Assembly (NCBI RefSeq): GCF_005795905.1
Contig: NZ_VAWE01000004.1
Location: forward strand, 1-64,000
Source of the DNA: Streptomyces marianii
GTDB lineage: Bacteria; Actinomycetota; Actinomycetes; Streptomycetales; Streptomycetaceae
Direction: 5' to 3'
DNA length: 64,000 nucleotides
The position numbers and the translations under genes are program-made. Under the pieces are notes generated by a model. The model was not told where the DNA came from, ran no database searches, and saw only the letters and a program-made list of their open reading frames with translations. Positions 48,310 through 56,884 of the stretch are shown in pieces (position 1 is the first letter of the stretch; each line of letters begins with the position of its first letter).

Positions 48310-50595
48310 GTGGAAGCCCTACCGAACCCGAGGGACCTCGTCGACGGACTACCCGGCGGCGCGCTCGGCCTCGGCGGGGGCGGCCTGTTGGCCGGGATGA
48401 TCGTCGTTGCGGTGCTCGCCAACCAGGGCACCCCGGCGGACCGCGAGAAGTTCAACCGGAGCATCGAGCAGTTCTTCGGCAACGCCGCCGCCGGCATCGG
48501 CCGGTACGTCAGCGGGCGCGAGCTCGTCGGCGAACCCCGCAGCGAGGCAACGTGGTGGACGGCGGGCGCACCGTTGCCCGACGACCGGGCCACCGAGACC
48601 CCCGTCGAGCAGCTCGGCGCCGACCCGGGCGCCCCGGCCGCCGTGTCGCTCGACAAGCCGTCCAAGGTCCGCCGTGCCCTGCACGTCATCGCCGCCCCGT
48701 TCCGCCTCCTGTTCGGCGCCCTCGCGGGCCTGTGGCGCGTGCTGGGTGTCTGGCACCGATGGCCGCGCGCCGCCCGCTCGGCGGTCCGCCTGTCGCCGAT
48801 CGTCCTCGCGTGGGCATGGTGGCGATTCCCCGCCGAGCTGGAACTCGCGCTTATCGCACTCGCGTTGGCCGTCTTTGCCGCCGCCCTCACCAGTCCCGCC
48901 GGACTCGGGTGGTGGCGCGTCCGGCCCGTGTGGACAGATGGACAAATCTACGGGCCCGGTGTGTGGGTAGCGGCGCGTCAGATCCTCCGTTTGGAGGACA
49001 AGGAACCGCGCTCCCGGTGGCTCGCCGTTCCCGACGACGTCCGGGCCGAGGACGCCCGAATCGTGCTGCGTGTTCCCGCGAGTTGGATCGGCGGCCCCGA
49101 GGCCGTCACCGCAATTGAGCGCATCATTGAGGAGCGGGTTCCCGGTGAATGGGTGCCCCAATGGGAGCGCACCGGCAAGGAGCATTACGTCCGGTGGACT
49201 CCCAAGCCGAAGCCCGTACCGAGGCCGGTCCTTCCGGACTACGTCCCGTGGAAATCCACGGGAGACCCGCGCAGCGTCTTTGTCGGCCTCGCCATTCAAG
49301 GCGATTACCTCGTTGACGCGGTCGTTCAGACGCAGACCGCTACGCCTCATTGGGGCGTGGCCGGTGGCACCGGTTCGGGTAAGTCGACAGTTCTTTACAT
49401 CCCTGTCGTACATGGCCGTCAGAACGGCGAACTGATCGACATTCTCGACACGAAGAGGAACAGCCTCGCCGAAGCGGAAGGGTTTTCCGGCGTTCGCGTT
49501 CACAAGACCGTGCGGGCATGTATCGCGGCGTTCGGGGAGTTCCTCACGTCGATGATGGCGGCCGAGGCCGCAATCGAAAAGGGAGCCGATCCCGCCCTAC
49601 GCGCCGCCCTTGTTCCCCGCACGCTCGTTGTGGATGAGCTCCCGACGTTGATCAAGCTCGCTTACACATGGTGGCGTTACGGCCTCAAGGGGAAGGGAAC
49701 CCCGCCGTTCCTTAACTGGCTCTCGATTATCCTCCTGCAAGGCCGCTCCTCGAATCACCGTGTCGTCGTTGGAACGCAGCAGTTCGCCAACACGTTTTTC
49801 GGTGGAACGATGGAGCGCGCCCAGATCGGGACCAGGATCGCCGTCGGCCATCAGGACCGCGTCAGTTGGGGCGTTGCCTTCGGGCAGAGCACACCGGTTC
49901 TCAAATACGACACGGAAATCCCGGGGCGTGGCGCTTTCGCCGACAATCGGCAGGACCCCGAGGCCGATTACCTGTACGTCCGGGAGATTCAGCCGTCCTA
50001 CATCACGCCCGACGTGGCAAAGCTCCTGGCGCAGTGCGCCCCGGCCCCGGCCTGGTTCGACGCGGGGGAAATGGCGCCGTGGATTACCCCCGAACTCCTC
50101 GACGAGGTGAACCAGACCGCGGCGACGGGCGCGTTCCTTCCCGGCGGCAAGTACGGGCCGCCGTCGCTCCCCTCTGTCGGCTCCGCTGCCGCTGGGGGGA
50201 TCACCGGGGGTTCGCCCAGCTCACAGCACACGACAGCAGCACTCACGACAGGGGGCACGACAGCAGGCGCGACAGGCGCCGGCGCCGAGCTCGTGCCCGC
50301 CGAGGCCGAGGACCAGGACGAGGCCCTCGTCGAGACGTACAGCCTCGCCGTCGCGTTCGAGCGCGGCATCATCCCCTATAAGGCGGCCACGATCCGGACC
50401 TATTTCAAGCGCGGCGAAAAGCGCGGGATCAAGGCGCCGGAAGGCATCACCGACGGGCAGACGTCCTTTTATAGTGAGGAGGAACTCAAGACCTGGCTTG
50501 CGGAATGGCACGCATGGCAGGAGAAGAACAACACCCCGGCACCCCGCAAGGCGGCCGAGGCCGACAAGGAAACCGAGGGCGCCCCGAATGGCTGA
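48310..50595 (+). CDS. FtsK/SpoIIIE-type translocase/coupling ATPase
   Basis: 761 aa, GTG 48310 after GGGGGAAG. Membrane segments at ~15-38 (GGLLAGMIVVAVLAN) and ~160-200 (SPIVLAWAWWRFPAELELAL). Walker A is VAGGTGSGKST (~350) and Walker B PRTLVVDELPTL (~436). GRSSNHRVVVGTQQFANTFF is a sensor-like region. The C-terminal ~85 residues contain a winged-helix-like ATIRTYFKRGEKRGIKAPEG segment, and before it a Thr/Ala/Gly linker encoding GACA array C. It probably couples DNA to the downstream conjugation machinery, as a VirD4/TraB equivalent. Confidence 0.8.
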   Translation: MEALPNPRDLVDGLPGGALGLGGGGLLAGMIVVAVLANQGTPADREKFNRSIEQFFGNAAAGIGRYVSGRELVGEPRSEATWWTAGAPLPDDRATETPVEQLGADPGAPAAVSLDKPSKVRRALHVIAAPFRLLFGALAGLWRVLGVWHRWPRAARSAVRLSPIVLAWAWWRFPAELELALIALALAVFAAALTSPAGLGWWRVRPVWTDGQIYGPGVWVAARQILRLEDKEPRSRWLAVPDDVRAEDARIVLRVPASWIGGPEAVTAIERIIEERVPGEWVPQWERTGKEHYVRWTPKPKPVPRPVLPDYVPWKSTGDPRSVFVGLAIQGDYLVDAVVQTQTATPHWGVAGGTGSGKSTVLYIPVVHGRQNGELIDILDTKRNSLAEAEGFSGVRVHKTVRACIAAFGEFLTSMMAAEAAIEKGADPALRAALVPRTLVVDELPTLIKLAYTWWRYGLKGKGTPPFLNWLSIILLQGRSSNHRVVVGTQQFANTFFGGTMERAQIGTRIAVGHQDRVSWGVAFGQSTPVLKYDTEIPGRGAFADNRQDPEADYLYVREIQPSYITPDVAKLLAQCAPAPAWFDAGEMAPWITPELLDEVNQTAATGAFLPGGKYGPPSLPSVGSAAAGGITGGSPSSQHTTAALTTGGTTAGATGAGAELVPAEAEDQDEALVETYSLAVAFERGIIPYKAATIRTYFKRGEKRGIKAPEGITDGQTSFYSEEELKTWLAEWHAWQEKNNTPAPRKAAEADKETEGAPNG
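50232..50274 (+). repeat. Four-box GACA array, copy C
   Basis: ACGACA, ACGACA, ACGACA and GCGACA with G of GACA at 50232, 50247, 50259 and 50271: spacings 15, 12 and 12. Preceded by TCACAGCAC as in copy A. Here the boxes are read as TT or AT codon pairs, in a different reading frame from copy A. Confidence 0.7.
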
Positions 50596-50983
50596 TCCCG
50601 CCGAGGCAAAAGAAATCACCCGTCAGTACCTCGCACAGGGAGAGTCGGACCTCAAAGAAGGAAAGGCCGCTTTCGTTTCGGTGGACCTCGTCCACGGACG
50701 GATTCGGGCGTACGCGTCCGTGGAGTACGCCGACATTACCCCCGTCCTCGTCGGCACTGGGTGGCACATGCGATGGCCTATTCCGCCCGTCGACAACGAC
50801 CGCGCAAACGGCCTCATCGACGCAATCGCCGATCATGCCGAGAACCTGTTCCGGATGATCTCGGTTCGCGATGAACCCGACCCGTGCGGCGTCATTCTGT
50901 ATGCCGGTGCCGGGACGTGTATCGATGAAATCCAGCGGCGTTGCGCCGAGGAGTGGAAAACCTACTACGAGGCCCCTCGGTAG
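50588..50983 (+). CDS. Hypothetical protein coupled to translocase
   Basis: 131 aa, ATG 50588 overlapping the translocase stop by 8 bp. Alpha/beta, soluble (KAAFVSVDLVHGRIRAYASV; AIADHAENLFRMISV; CGVILYAGAGTCIDEIQRR). No known motif. Its stop overlaps the convergent XRE gene by 19 bp. Likely an accessory protein of the transfer system. Confidence 0.65.
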   Translation: MADPAEAKEITRQYLAQGESDLKEGKAAFVSVDLVHGRIRAYASVEYADITPVLVGTGWHMRWPIPPVDNDRANGLIDAIADHAENLFRMISVRDEPDPCGVILYAGAGTCIDEIQRRCAEEWKTYYEAPR

Positions 50984-51447
50984 GGGCGGGTAAGGGAATC
51001 GGCGGGGGCGTCCGGGTCATCACCCGGCGCCCCCGCCGATTCTTGTAGCGGGCAAGGTGTCGCCGACGTCCCGAACGACTCCGCCGGAACTCCAAACGTC
51101 CTGGCGAGAATCGGGAACCATCGGGAAGGAACGTTCTGGCGTCCCCGCTCGACCTTGCAGTACGTCGATTTCGTGACCTTGAGTATGCGAGCAACATCCT
51201 TTTGGAGCATTCCCGCTGCGAGACGGAGAGAGTGCAGGGAGAGGGATTCACCTTCCTCTATCAACTCGGATACGGGAACGCCGAGGACGTTCGCGAGGAG
51301 TTGCAGCCGATTGGGGCGGGGGAGTCGGCCGGTCGTTTCCCACGTGGATACAGCGCCCCGGGAACATCCCAAAGCGGTGGCCAATTGACTTTGCGTCATC
51401 CCGCGCTTCCTGCGCAGGTGTCGCAGCCGCTCACGGCGTATGCGCAC
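50965..51447 (-). CDS. XRE regulator with two helix-turn-helix domains
   Basis: 160 aa, ATG 51447. First Cro/CI domain at ~5-55 (LRRKRGMTQSQLATALGCSR, then GAVSTWETTGR). A second at ~70-120 (HSLRLAAGMLQKDVARILKV, then TKSTYCKVERG). Acidic, Pro-rich tail. Divergent from the conjugation operon starting at 51657, with 209 bp of shared upstream DNA, so it may repress it. Tandem helix-turn-helix in one short protein is uncommon and would allow recognition of an asymmetric operator. Confidence 0.75.
   Translation of the reverse strand: MRIRRERLRHLRRKRGMTQSQLATALGCSRGAVSTWETTGRLPRPNRLQLLANVLGVPVSELIEEGESLSLHSLRLAAGMLQKDVARILKVTKSTYCKVERGRQNVPSRWFPILARTFGVPAESFGTSATPCPLQESAGAPGDDPDAPADSLTRPYRGAS
50997..51041. 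terminator. Nested hairpin at convergent gene ends
   Basis: AATCGGCGGGGGCG (50997-51010) pairs perfectly with 51028-51041, with a second stem CCGGGT/ACCCGG inside. It lies 14 bp after the plus-strand stop at 50983, inside the coding end of the convergent XRE gene. Confidence 0.75.
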
Positions 51448-51656
51448 CCCTCTGGCTCCCCCGTCTCGTTGTGCTCGTGGGGCGGCACTTTAGCCGTCCT
51501 TGATCACCTCCGTGGCGCGCGATGTCACAGCCAAGCCACAACCTGCCCGAGGCCGTTACCAACTTCTTTGACGCTGTGATCGGGCGCGGCATATGGTCGA
51601 TCAAGGTGTGACCACATGTGCCCAAGTGGGGCTAGATGCGGGGGAGGTTACGGGGA

Positions 51657-52793
51657 GTGGTGTCGCTAGGAACCATCGCCCGGAAAGTCATGGGTCTGCC
51701 GGAGCCATCCGGGCAGAGCGGGGCGGCCGGGAAACCGGCGGCCGGTGTCCCCCAGCAGGGCGAGGCGGCACCCCGGCCGGTGAACCCGTGGGAGTCCGCG
51801 GGCGCCGAGCTGAGGCAGCAGACCGCCAACGGAAAGGCCCCGGCCGCCGCCCGGCCCGCGCCGACGACCGCCGCCTCGGGCACGCCGTGGACACCGCAGG
51901 ACGAACGGTCGGGCGCCGTGTTCGTGCGCCGCCTCGGCCGCGGCCTGGTCTGGTTCGTGCTCATCCTCGCCGCCGTCACCGGAGTGCGGGCGTGGTTCAT
52001 CCCGCCGAAGGTGGAAGCGCCCAAGGCCCCCACCGTGAAGGCCGAGGCGACCTACCCCGACGAGGAGGCGCAGCTCGTCGCCGCCCGCTTCGCCCGCGCC
52101 TACCTCGGATGGGACGAGGCCAAGAAGGATGAACGCGCGCAGCTCCTCGCGTCCGTCCTGCCCGCCAACTCCGACACGACCATGGGATGGGACGGAAACG
52201 GCCGTCAGGACGTCCTCGCCGTCCAGCCGGGCGCCGTGACCGAGAGCAGCAACGACCAGGCCCGCGTACGGGTTGACGTCCTGATCCGGCCCGTGGCCGA
52301 GGCGGAGCCCGCCAAGAAGGGCAAGAAGGCGACGGCCCCGGCCGAGGAACCGGCCCGGTGGATCGGCCTAGACGTGCCGGTCGTCGAGACGTCCGGACGC
52401 GTCGTCGTCACCGGTCGGCCCGGCCTCGTCGGCATCCCCAAGAGCGGCCCCAACGCCCCGGAACTGCCCACGACCAAGACCGATCCCGAGCTGAGCACAC
52501 AGACCGAGTCCGCCGTCGACAAGTTCTTTGCGGCGTACGCCGAGGGCGACACCGACGCCGTCACCGCGCCCGGCGCGAGCGTTCCGGCGCTCCCGGCCGG
52601 GGTCGAGTACGGGGGGCTCGTCTCCTGGTCCGCCGACGCCGGCAGCGGCGACAGCCGCACCGGGACCGCTCTTGTCTCCTGGTCCCTCGGCGGCGCCAAG
52701 GTCGAGCAGGTCTACCGCGTGACCATCACGCGTGTGTCGTCGTCGGACGCCCACCGTTGGCAGGTCGACGACGTCCGCGGCGGGTCGGCCTGA
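51657..52793 (+). CDS. TcpC-like conjugation protein
   Basis: 378 aa from GTG 51657, which sits 9 bp after GGGGGAGG; ATG 51636 would give 385 aa with a poorer ribosome site. Pro/Ala-rich cytoplasmic N-terminus, one membrane helix (GRGLVWFVLILAAVTGVRAW, ~100-120) and two extracytoplasmic alpha/beta domains of about 100 residues each separated by a linker. This layout is that of TcpC/VirB8-like proteins of Gram-positive conjugation systems. First gene of an operon continuing to 61903. Confidence 0.7.
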   Translation: MVSLGTIARKVMGLPEPSGQSGAAGKPAAGVPQQGEAAPRPVNPWESAGAELRQQTANGKAPAAARPAPTTAASGTPWTPQDERSGAVFVRRLGRGLVWFVLILAAVTGVRAWFIPPKVEAPKAPTVKAEATYPDEEAQLVAARFARAYLGWDEAKKDERAQLLASVLPANSDTTMGWDGNGRQDVLAVQPGAVTESSNDQARVRVDVLIRPVAEAEPAKKGKKATAPAEEPARWIGLDVPVVETSGRVVVTGRPGLVGIPKSGPNAPELPTTKTDPELSTQTESAVDKFFAAYAEGDTDAVTAPGASVPALPAGVEYGGLVSWSADAGSGDSRTGTALVSWSLGGAKVEQVYRVTITRVSSSDAHRWQVDDVRGGSA

Positions 52794-52800
52794 CCCGCGC

Positions 52801-52839
52801 ATGTCCCCAGCTCATAAACCATGAGCATCCGTCATAACT
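52801..52839 (+). promoter_or_regulatory. Conserved 39-bp element, copy 3
   Basis: ATGTCCCCAGCTCA-N6-ATGAGCA-N5-CATAAC, immediately after the TcpC-like stop and 39 bp before the GTG of the next gene. Identical layout to copies at 12627 and 37076. Its place inside an operon suggests an internal promoter or a regulator site for the VirB4 part. Confidence 0.6.
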
Positions 52840-52877
52840 CCTGGCTAGCCTGCCCATTCATGCACAAGGGGGAACCT

Positions 52878-53135
52878 GTGGAACCGCACCGCCTCGTTGA
52901 ACTCGCCGCACTCACCACCGGGGCGGAGCTCAAAGACTGGATTCTGATCGTCGTCGGGAACCTCTTCGCTGCGTTCCTCGCGATCAGGGCGCTTGGGCAC
53001 TTCCTCAAAAAGGAGTGGGGCGAAATGATCACGCTCGCCGTGGCCGCCGTGTTCGTCGGCGCCATCATCTGGGCCCCGGATACGGTCCAAACCTTCCTGG
53101 AAGACGTCTGGGGCAAGGTCTCGGGGTCCGCCTGA
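52878..53135 (+). CDS. Small membrane protein of conjugation operon (TcpD/VirB2-like position)
   Basis: 85 aa. GTG 52878 follows AAGGGGGAA. Two hydrophobic helices (DWILIVVGNLFAAFLAIRAL; MITLAVAAVFVGAIIW) separated by a basic loop. Small double-helix proteins precede TcpE and VirB4 in Gram-positive conjugation operons. Stop shared with the next start (TGATG). Confidence 0.65.
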   Translation: MEPHRLVELAALTTGAELKDWILIVVGNLFAAFLAIRALGHFLKKEWGEMITLAVAAVFVGAIIWAPDTVQTFLEDVWGKVSGSA

Positions 53136-53704
53136 TGCGCCTCGGACACACCTACACCCGCAGTTTCGACCTGGAGACCAAGCAACACGAGTTGCTCGGG
53201 ATGGACCTGGGAGAAGGGGCGCCGCGCCGCGCCCTCGTCCTGGGTCTTTCGCTCTACGCGCTGTGGACCGGAACCCTGTTGCTCCTGTTCGGCCTGCCCA
53301 GCAAGATCACATTCACGCTCTACTTCCTGCCCCCGCTGATCACCACCGTCTACGGCACGCAGCGGTCACGGATAGTCGAGCGCCGATGGAACATCACCCG
53401 ATGGAGCATCGGCATCCGGTACCTCGTCCTCGGCCACCGTCCGATCATCTGCGGCGGACGCCGCGCGGCCACCCGAGCCGAGTGGATCAGCCGCCGCGCC
53501 CGCTGGTCCCGTAAGGCCGAGATCCTCGCCGAGTCGCCGCTCGGGCCTCTCGTCGAGCGATGGCTCGGCGCCGAGGAGTCCGTCCCGACCGGTGCCGGCG
53601 CCCCGATCCGACTCGCCGCGCGCCCGCGCCTGTACGGCCCGGATGCCGTGGTCAAGGCGTACGGCCGCAAAGCAATGAAGCAGCACAGGGGGAAGTCGTC
53701 GTGA
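53135..53704 (+). CDS. TcpE/VirB3-like membrane protein
   Basis: 189 aa, ATG 53135 sharing a base with the previous stop. Two membrane helices at ~28-75 (LVLGLSLYALWTGTLLLLFG; ITFTLYFLPPLITTVYG), then a long basic C-terminus (RWNITRWSIGIRYLVLGHRP). Matches the TcpE/PrgI (VirB3) position next to VirB4. Its stop overlaps the VirB4-like start. Confidence 0.65.
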   Translation: MRLGHTYTRSFDLETKQHELLGMDLGEGAPRRALVLGLSLYALWTGTLLLLFGLPSKITFTLYFLPPLITTVYGTQRSRIVERRWNITRWSIGIRYLVLGHRPIICGGRRAATRAEWISRRARWSRKAEILAESPLGPLVERWLGAEESVPTGAGAPIRLAARPRLYGPDAVVKAYGRKAMKQHRGKSS

Positions 53705-56256
53705 AGGTGCTACAGAGGCTTGGAACGTTTCTCGGTGTGGGCGGTGACCGCTCGGCGATGCCGCCGCAGTACGTCGCCCTCGCCGACGGTCTCGTGATCA
53801 CGGAGAGCCACACAGAGGCGTGGTACGTCCTCGCCTCCTCGAACACCGACCTGATGAGTGAGACCGCGCGGGACGGCGAGCTCGACGCCGCGAACTCCGC
53901 CCTCGCCCGGACCCTCGCCGGGCATGACTGCCAACTGCGGGTGCTGTGGTCCCCGCTGCACGCAGCCGACTACGCCGCCGAGGCCGCCGAGATGTTCACC
54001 GCGGGGGACTGGCAGGAGTGGGCACAGATCCGCGTCGGCCGCCTCGAACAGATCGCCTTGCCCTCGCGTCACCTCCTCCTCGGCGTACGGCTGACCGAGC
54101 GCGCCGGGCAGGCGCAGAAGCTCAGCCGCCGGGGCGTCGAGGGCGGCCTCGGCCTCAGCTCCTCGACCGTGGGTTCCCGCGAACTGACCCGTCTCGATGC
54201 CCAGATGCGCCGCCTCGGTCGACGGCTGGAGTCCTCCCCGTGGAAGGCGCAGCCCGCTTCCGTCGAGATGCTCGCATGGATGATCAACCGCGAGCAGCAC
54301 CGGGCCGCGCCGCTCCCGGCCGCCAGTGCCGGCGTCATCACGGGCGCCAAGCTCGCCGCCCTCACCCGGGGCCGCATCCTGCCCCACCCCGACCACCTGC
54401 GGGTGGTCGACGCCCACGGCGACGTGGCGGCCTGGGTGTCCGTGCTGACGATGTCCGGGTTCCCCGAACAGATGGAATCCCCGGGCAACGGCGAGTGGTT
54501 GCGAGTGCTCTCCGAGATCAACTACGTGCCCGACGTGGACGAGGACAGTCTCGACCCCGACCTCGACCCGGCCGCACTCATCCAACCCGTCTCACCCGAG
54601 GCGTCCGTCCGGTTCCGCGTCATGCCGAAGCGCGACGCGCTCAAAAAGGTGGACGAGGCCCGCCGGTTGGCCAAGGAACAGCGCCGGAGCGCCGCCAGGG
54701 CGTCCGCCGAGGACCCCGGCCGGGACATCGAGGAGACGGAAGACGTCATGGCCGAGCTCACCCGCGACATGCGGCGTGAGGACGTGACCCTCGTCGAGGA
54801 TCACCCGCGGCTGATCGTGACGAGCGAGACGTCCCTCGAAGACCTCCGGGCCCGCGTCGATGCCGTGATCACGCACTATGGCGGCCTCGGTATCGAGGTC
54901 AACGTCGGCGAGGAGGAACAGCGCGAGCTCTGGCTCGAAATGCAGCCGGGCGACCAACTGCGCGTGCCTGACCTCGGCCACACCCGGGACGTCACCGCCC
55001 TGTCGGGCTCCTGGTGGTGGGGCGGCGCCAAGGTCGGCGATGATCACGGCCCGATCGTCGGGTACCTCACGGGCAGCACGCCCGGGGTGTTTCGCAACGA
55101 CGTGACCGCGGGCAGCGACCGGGGCGACGCGACGACGACGGCGTTCGTCGGCCGGTCCGGACGAGGCAAGACCACGGCCATGATGTTGAGCCTCCTCGAT
55201 GCCGGGTTCCGCGGCTCGTACGCCCTGGCGCTCGACTTCAAAGGCGACCTCGGCGGCCTCGTCACCGCAGCCCGCCGCTACGGCCTGAACGCGCACCTGA
55301 TCGAGACCGGCCCGCGTTTCGCGGGAGCCTGTGACCTGTTCACCCTCCTGGCGTCCGAGGGTGTCGACGTCGCCCGCGGCGAAGTGCCGGCGCAGCTCTC
55401 CATTGCCATCCCCGAGTGGCTCCGGGAGGCGGGCGCCGAGACCCCGATCACCCGCGCCGTGAACGAGGTCATCGCCCAGGGCGAGCCCGCCACGTGGAAG
55501 GTGATCGAGCACCTGCGGACCATGGACGACGAGCTCGGCCGCAAGGCGGGCGATGCCCTCTATGAGCTGTCGCAGAACGCCTTGGGCGCCCCGTTCATGG
55601 GCCGCCCGACCGGCGCCGGATCGCCGATCTCCCCGGAACCGGGGATCTTCGTCGTGCAGATGCCCGGCCTCTCCCTGCCGCAGCCCGAGGAGTCCCGCCG
55701 CGACTGGACGCCCATGAAACGCCTGTCCGTGGCGCTCATGCACTCGATGTTGGCGTTCGGTATCACCACGGCGGGCCGCCGAGACCTGCGCGGCCTGCGC
55801 AAGGTCGTTGCCGTCCCGGAGGTCCACGTCCTCACCGCGACGCGGGAAGGATCGAGCTTCCTCCAGTACGTCGCCCGAGTGGGGAGGGCCCTCGCGACGT
55901 CGCTCCTGTTGGACACGCAGGACCCCGAGTCGCTCGTGTCAATGGTCGGCGTCCTTGAACAGCTCACCACCGTGGCCGGGTTCCAGTTGACGACCCGCGA
56001 GCAACAGAACGCGTTGGCCGAGCTCCTCAGCCTGCCCAAGGACGCCCACACCCGGGCCCTGATTCAGTCCGTCGGTCTCCTGCCCGATGGGGAGATCCGC
56101 CACGGTCACAGCGTGATCCGTGACCGCCGTTTCGCCTGCGCCACCGTCCAGTGGGACGTACCGAGCGCCGAACTCTTGACCCTCCTCGACACCTCGCCCA
56201 AGGCGGCCCAGCAGACGGCCGACGACCACGTGAGCATGGAAAAGGTGGACGCATGA
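53701..56256 (+). CDS. VirB4/TcpF-like conjugation ATPase
   Basis: 851 aa, GTG 53701 overlapping the upstream stop. The N-terminal ~400 residues are the VirB4-type non-catalytic domain. Walker A is AFVGRSGRGKTTAM (~482) with YALALDFKGDLGGLV after it; the Walker B region is LRKVVAVPEVHVL, with an Asp/Glu less clear than usual. The following TSLLLDTQDPESLVS is typical of VirB4/TraC. VirB4 powers assembly or substrate passage of type IV secretion channels. Its presence beside FtsK-like proteins indicates a mixed conjugation apparatus. Confidence 0.8.
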   Translation: MKVLQRLGTFLGVGGDRSAMPPQYVALADGLVITESHTEAWYVLASSNTDLMSETARDGELDAANSALARTLAGHDCQLRVLWSPLHAADYAAEAAEMFTAGDWQEWAQIRVGRLEQIALPSRHLLLGVRLTERAGQAQKLSRRGVEGGLGLSSSTVGSRELTRLDAQMRRLGRRLESSPWKAQPASVEMLAWMINREQHRAAPLPAASAGVITGAKLAALTRGRILPHPDHLRVVDAHGDVAAWVSVLTMSGFPEQMESPGNGEWLRVLSEINYVPDVDEDSLDPDLDPAALIQPVSPEASVRFRVMPKRDALKKVDEARRLAKEQRRSAARASAEDPGRDIEETEDVMAELTRDMRREDVTLVEDHPRLIVTSETSLEDLRARVDAVITHYGGLGIEVNVGEEEQRELWLEMQPGDQLRVPDLGHTRDVTALSGSWWWGGAKVGDDHGPIVGYLTGSTPGVFRNDVTAGSDRGDATTTAFVGRSGRGKTTAMMLSLLDAGFRGSYALALDFKGDLGGLVTAARRYGLNAHLIETGPRFAGACDLFTLLASEGVDVARGEVPAQLSIAIPEWLREAGAETPITRAVNEVIAQGEPATWKVIEHLRTMDDELGRKAGDALYELSQNALGAPFMGRPTGAGSPISPEPGIFVVQMPGLSLPQPEESRRDWTPMKRLSVALMHSMLAFGITTAGRRDLRGLRKVVAVPEVHVLTATREGSSFLQYVARVGRALATSLLLDTQDPESLVSMVGVLEQLTTVAGFQLTTREQQNALAELLSLPKDAHTRALIQSVGLLPDGEIRHGHSVIRDRRFACATVQWDVPSAELLTLLDTSPKAAQQTADDHVSMEKVDA

Positions 56257-56882
56257 TGCGCAGGACGACGGCCGCCGTGATGACCGCCGGCATCCTCGCC
56301 CTCGCCGGGTGCTCCTCGTCCGGAGACGACGACGGGAACAAGGGCAGCGACCCCAGCAGCAGCCAGGCCGCCGCCGATGACGCCCTGTTGAAGGTGGCCA
56401 AGGACTACCAGGAGGCCGCCAACCGCCTTGACTGGAAGGCCGCTTGCGGCCTGAGCACGGACCGGCTCCGTGACGGCACGGTCGAGGAGTGCGCCGACCG
56501 GAACACCCCGGACGACCCCGCGACCGACCCGGCCGAGGAGTCGAGCAGTCCCTCGCCGTCGGTCTCGCCGCCGACGTACGCCGACGGCTCGACGCCCGCA
56601 CCGATCGAGTCCAGCACGCCCACCGGACCCGACCGCGCCGACACCGGCCCCGTCTCGGCCTCGGACGTCGTCAAGGTCTCCGCGGTCGACGACCACCCGG
56701 CCGGGTACGGCGTACTGATCACCTACACCGTGAAGTGGCCCGACAAGGCCGCCACCACCAAGCGCCGCGCGCTGCGCCTGGTCGAAGAGGGCGGGTCCTG
56801 GCTCGTCGACCAACACGAGGACGTACAAGCGGGCGACACGGGCAACGGTTCACCGGTCCGCGCCGCCCTGTCGGGGGGATAA
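56253..56882 (+). CDS. Lipoprotein of conjugation operon
   Basis: 209 aa, ATG 56253 overlapping the VirB4 stop (ATGA). MMRRTTAAVMTAGILALAGC: signal peptide with lipobox L-A-G-C and Cys at residue 20. Ser/Asp linker, a compact domain (QEAANRLDWKAACGLSTDRL), a Pro/Ser stretch and a beta-rich end (YGVLITYTVKWPDKAATTKR). Would be anchored on the outside of the membrane near the channel. Confidence 0.75.
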   Translation: MMRRTTAAVMTAGILALAGCSSSGDDDGNKGSDPSSSQAAADDALLKVAKDYQEAANRLDWKAACGLSTDRLRDGTVEECADRNTPDDPATDPAEESSSPSPSVSPPTYADGSTPAPIESSTPTGPDRADTGPVSASDVVKVSAVDDHPAGYGVLITYTVKWPDKAATTKRRALRLVEEGGSWLVDQHEDVQAGDTGNGSPVRAALSGG

Positions 56883-56884
56883 GA

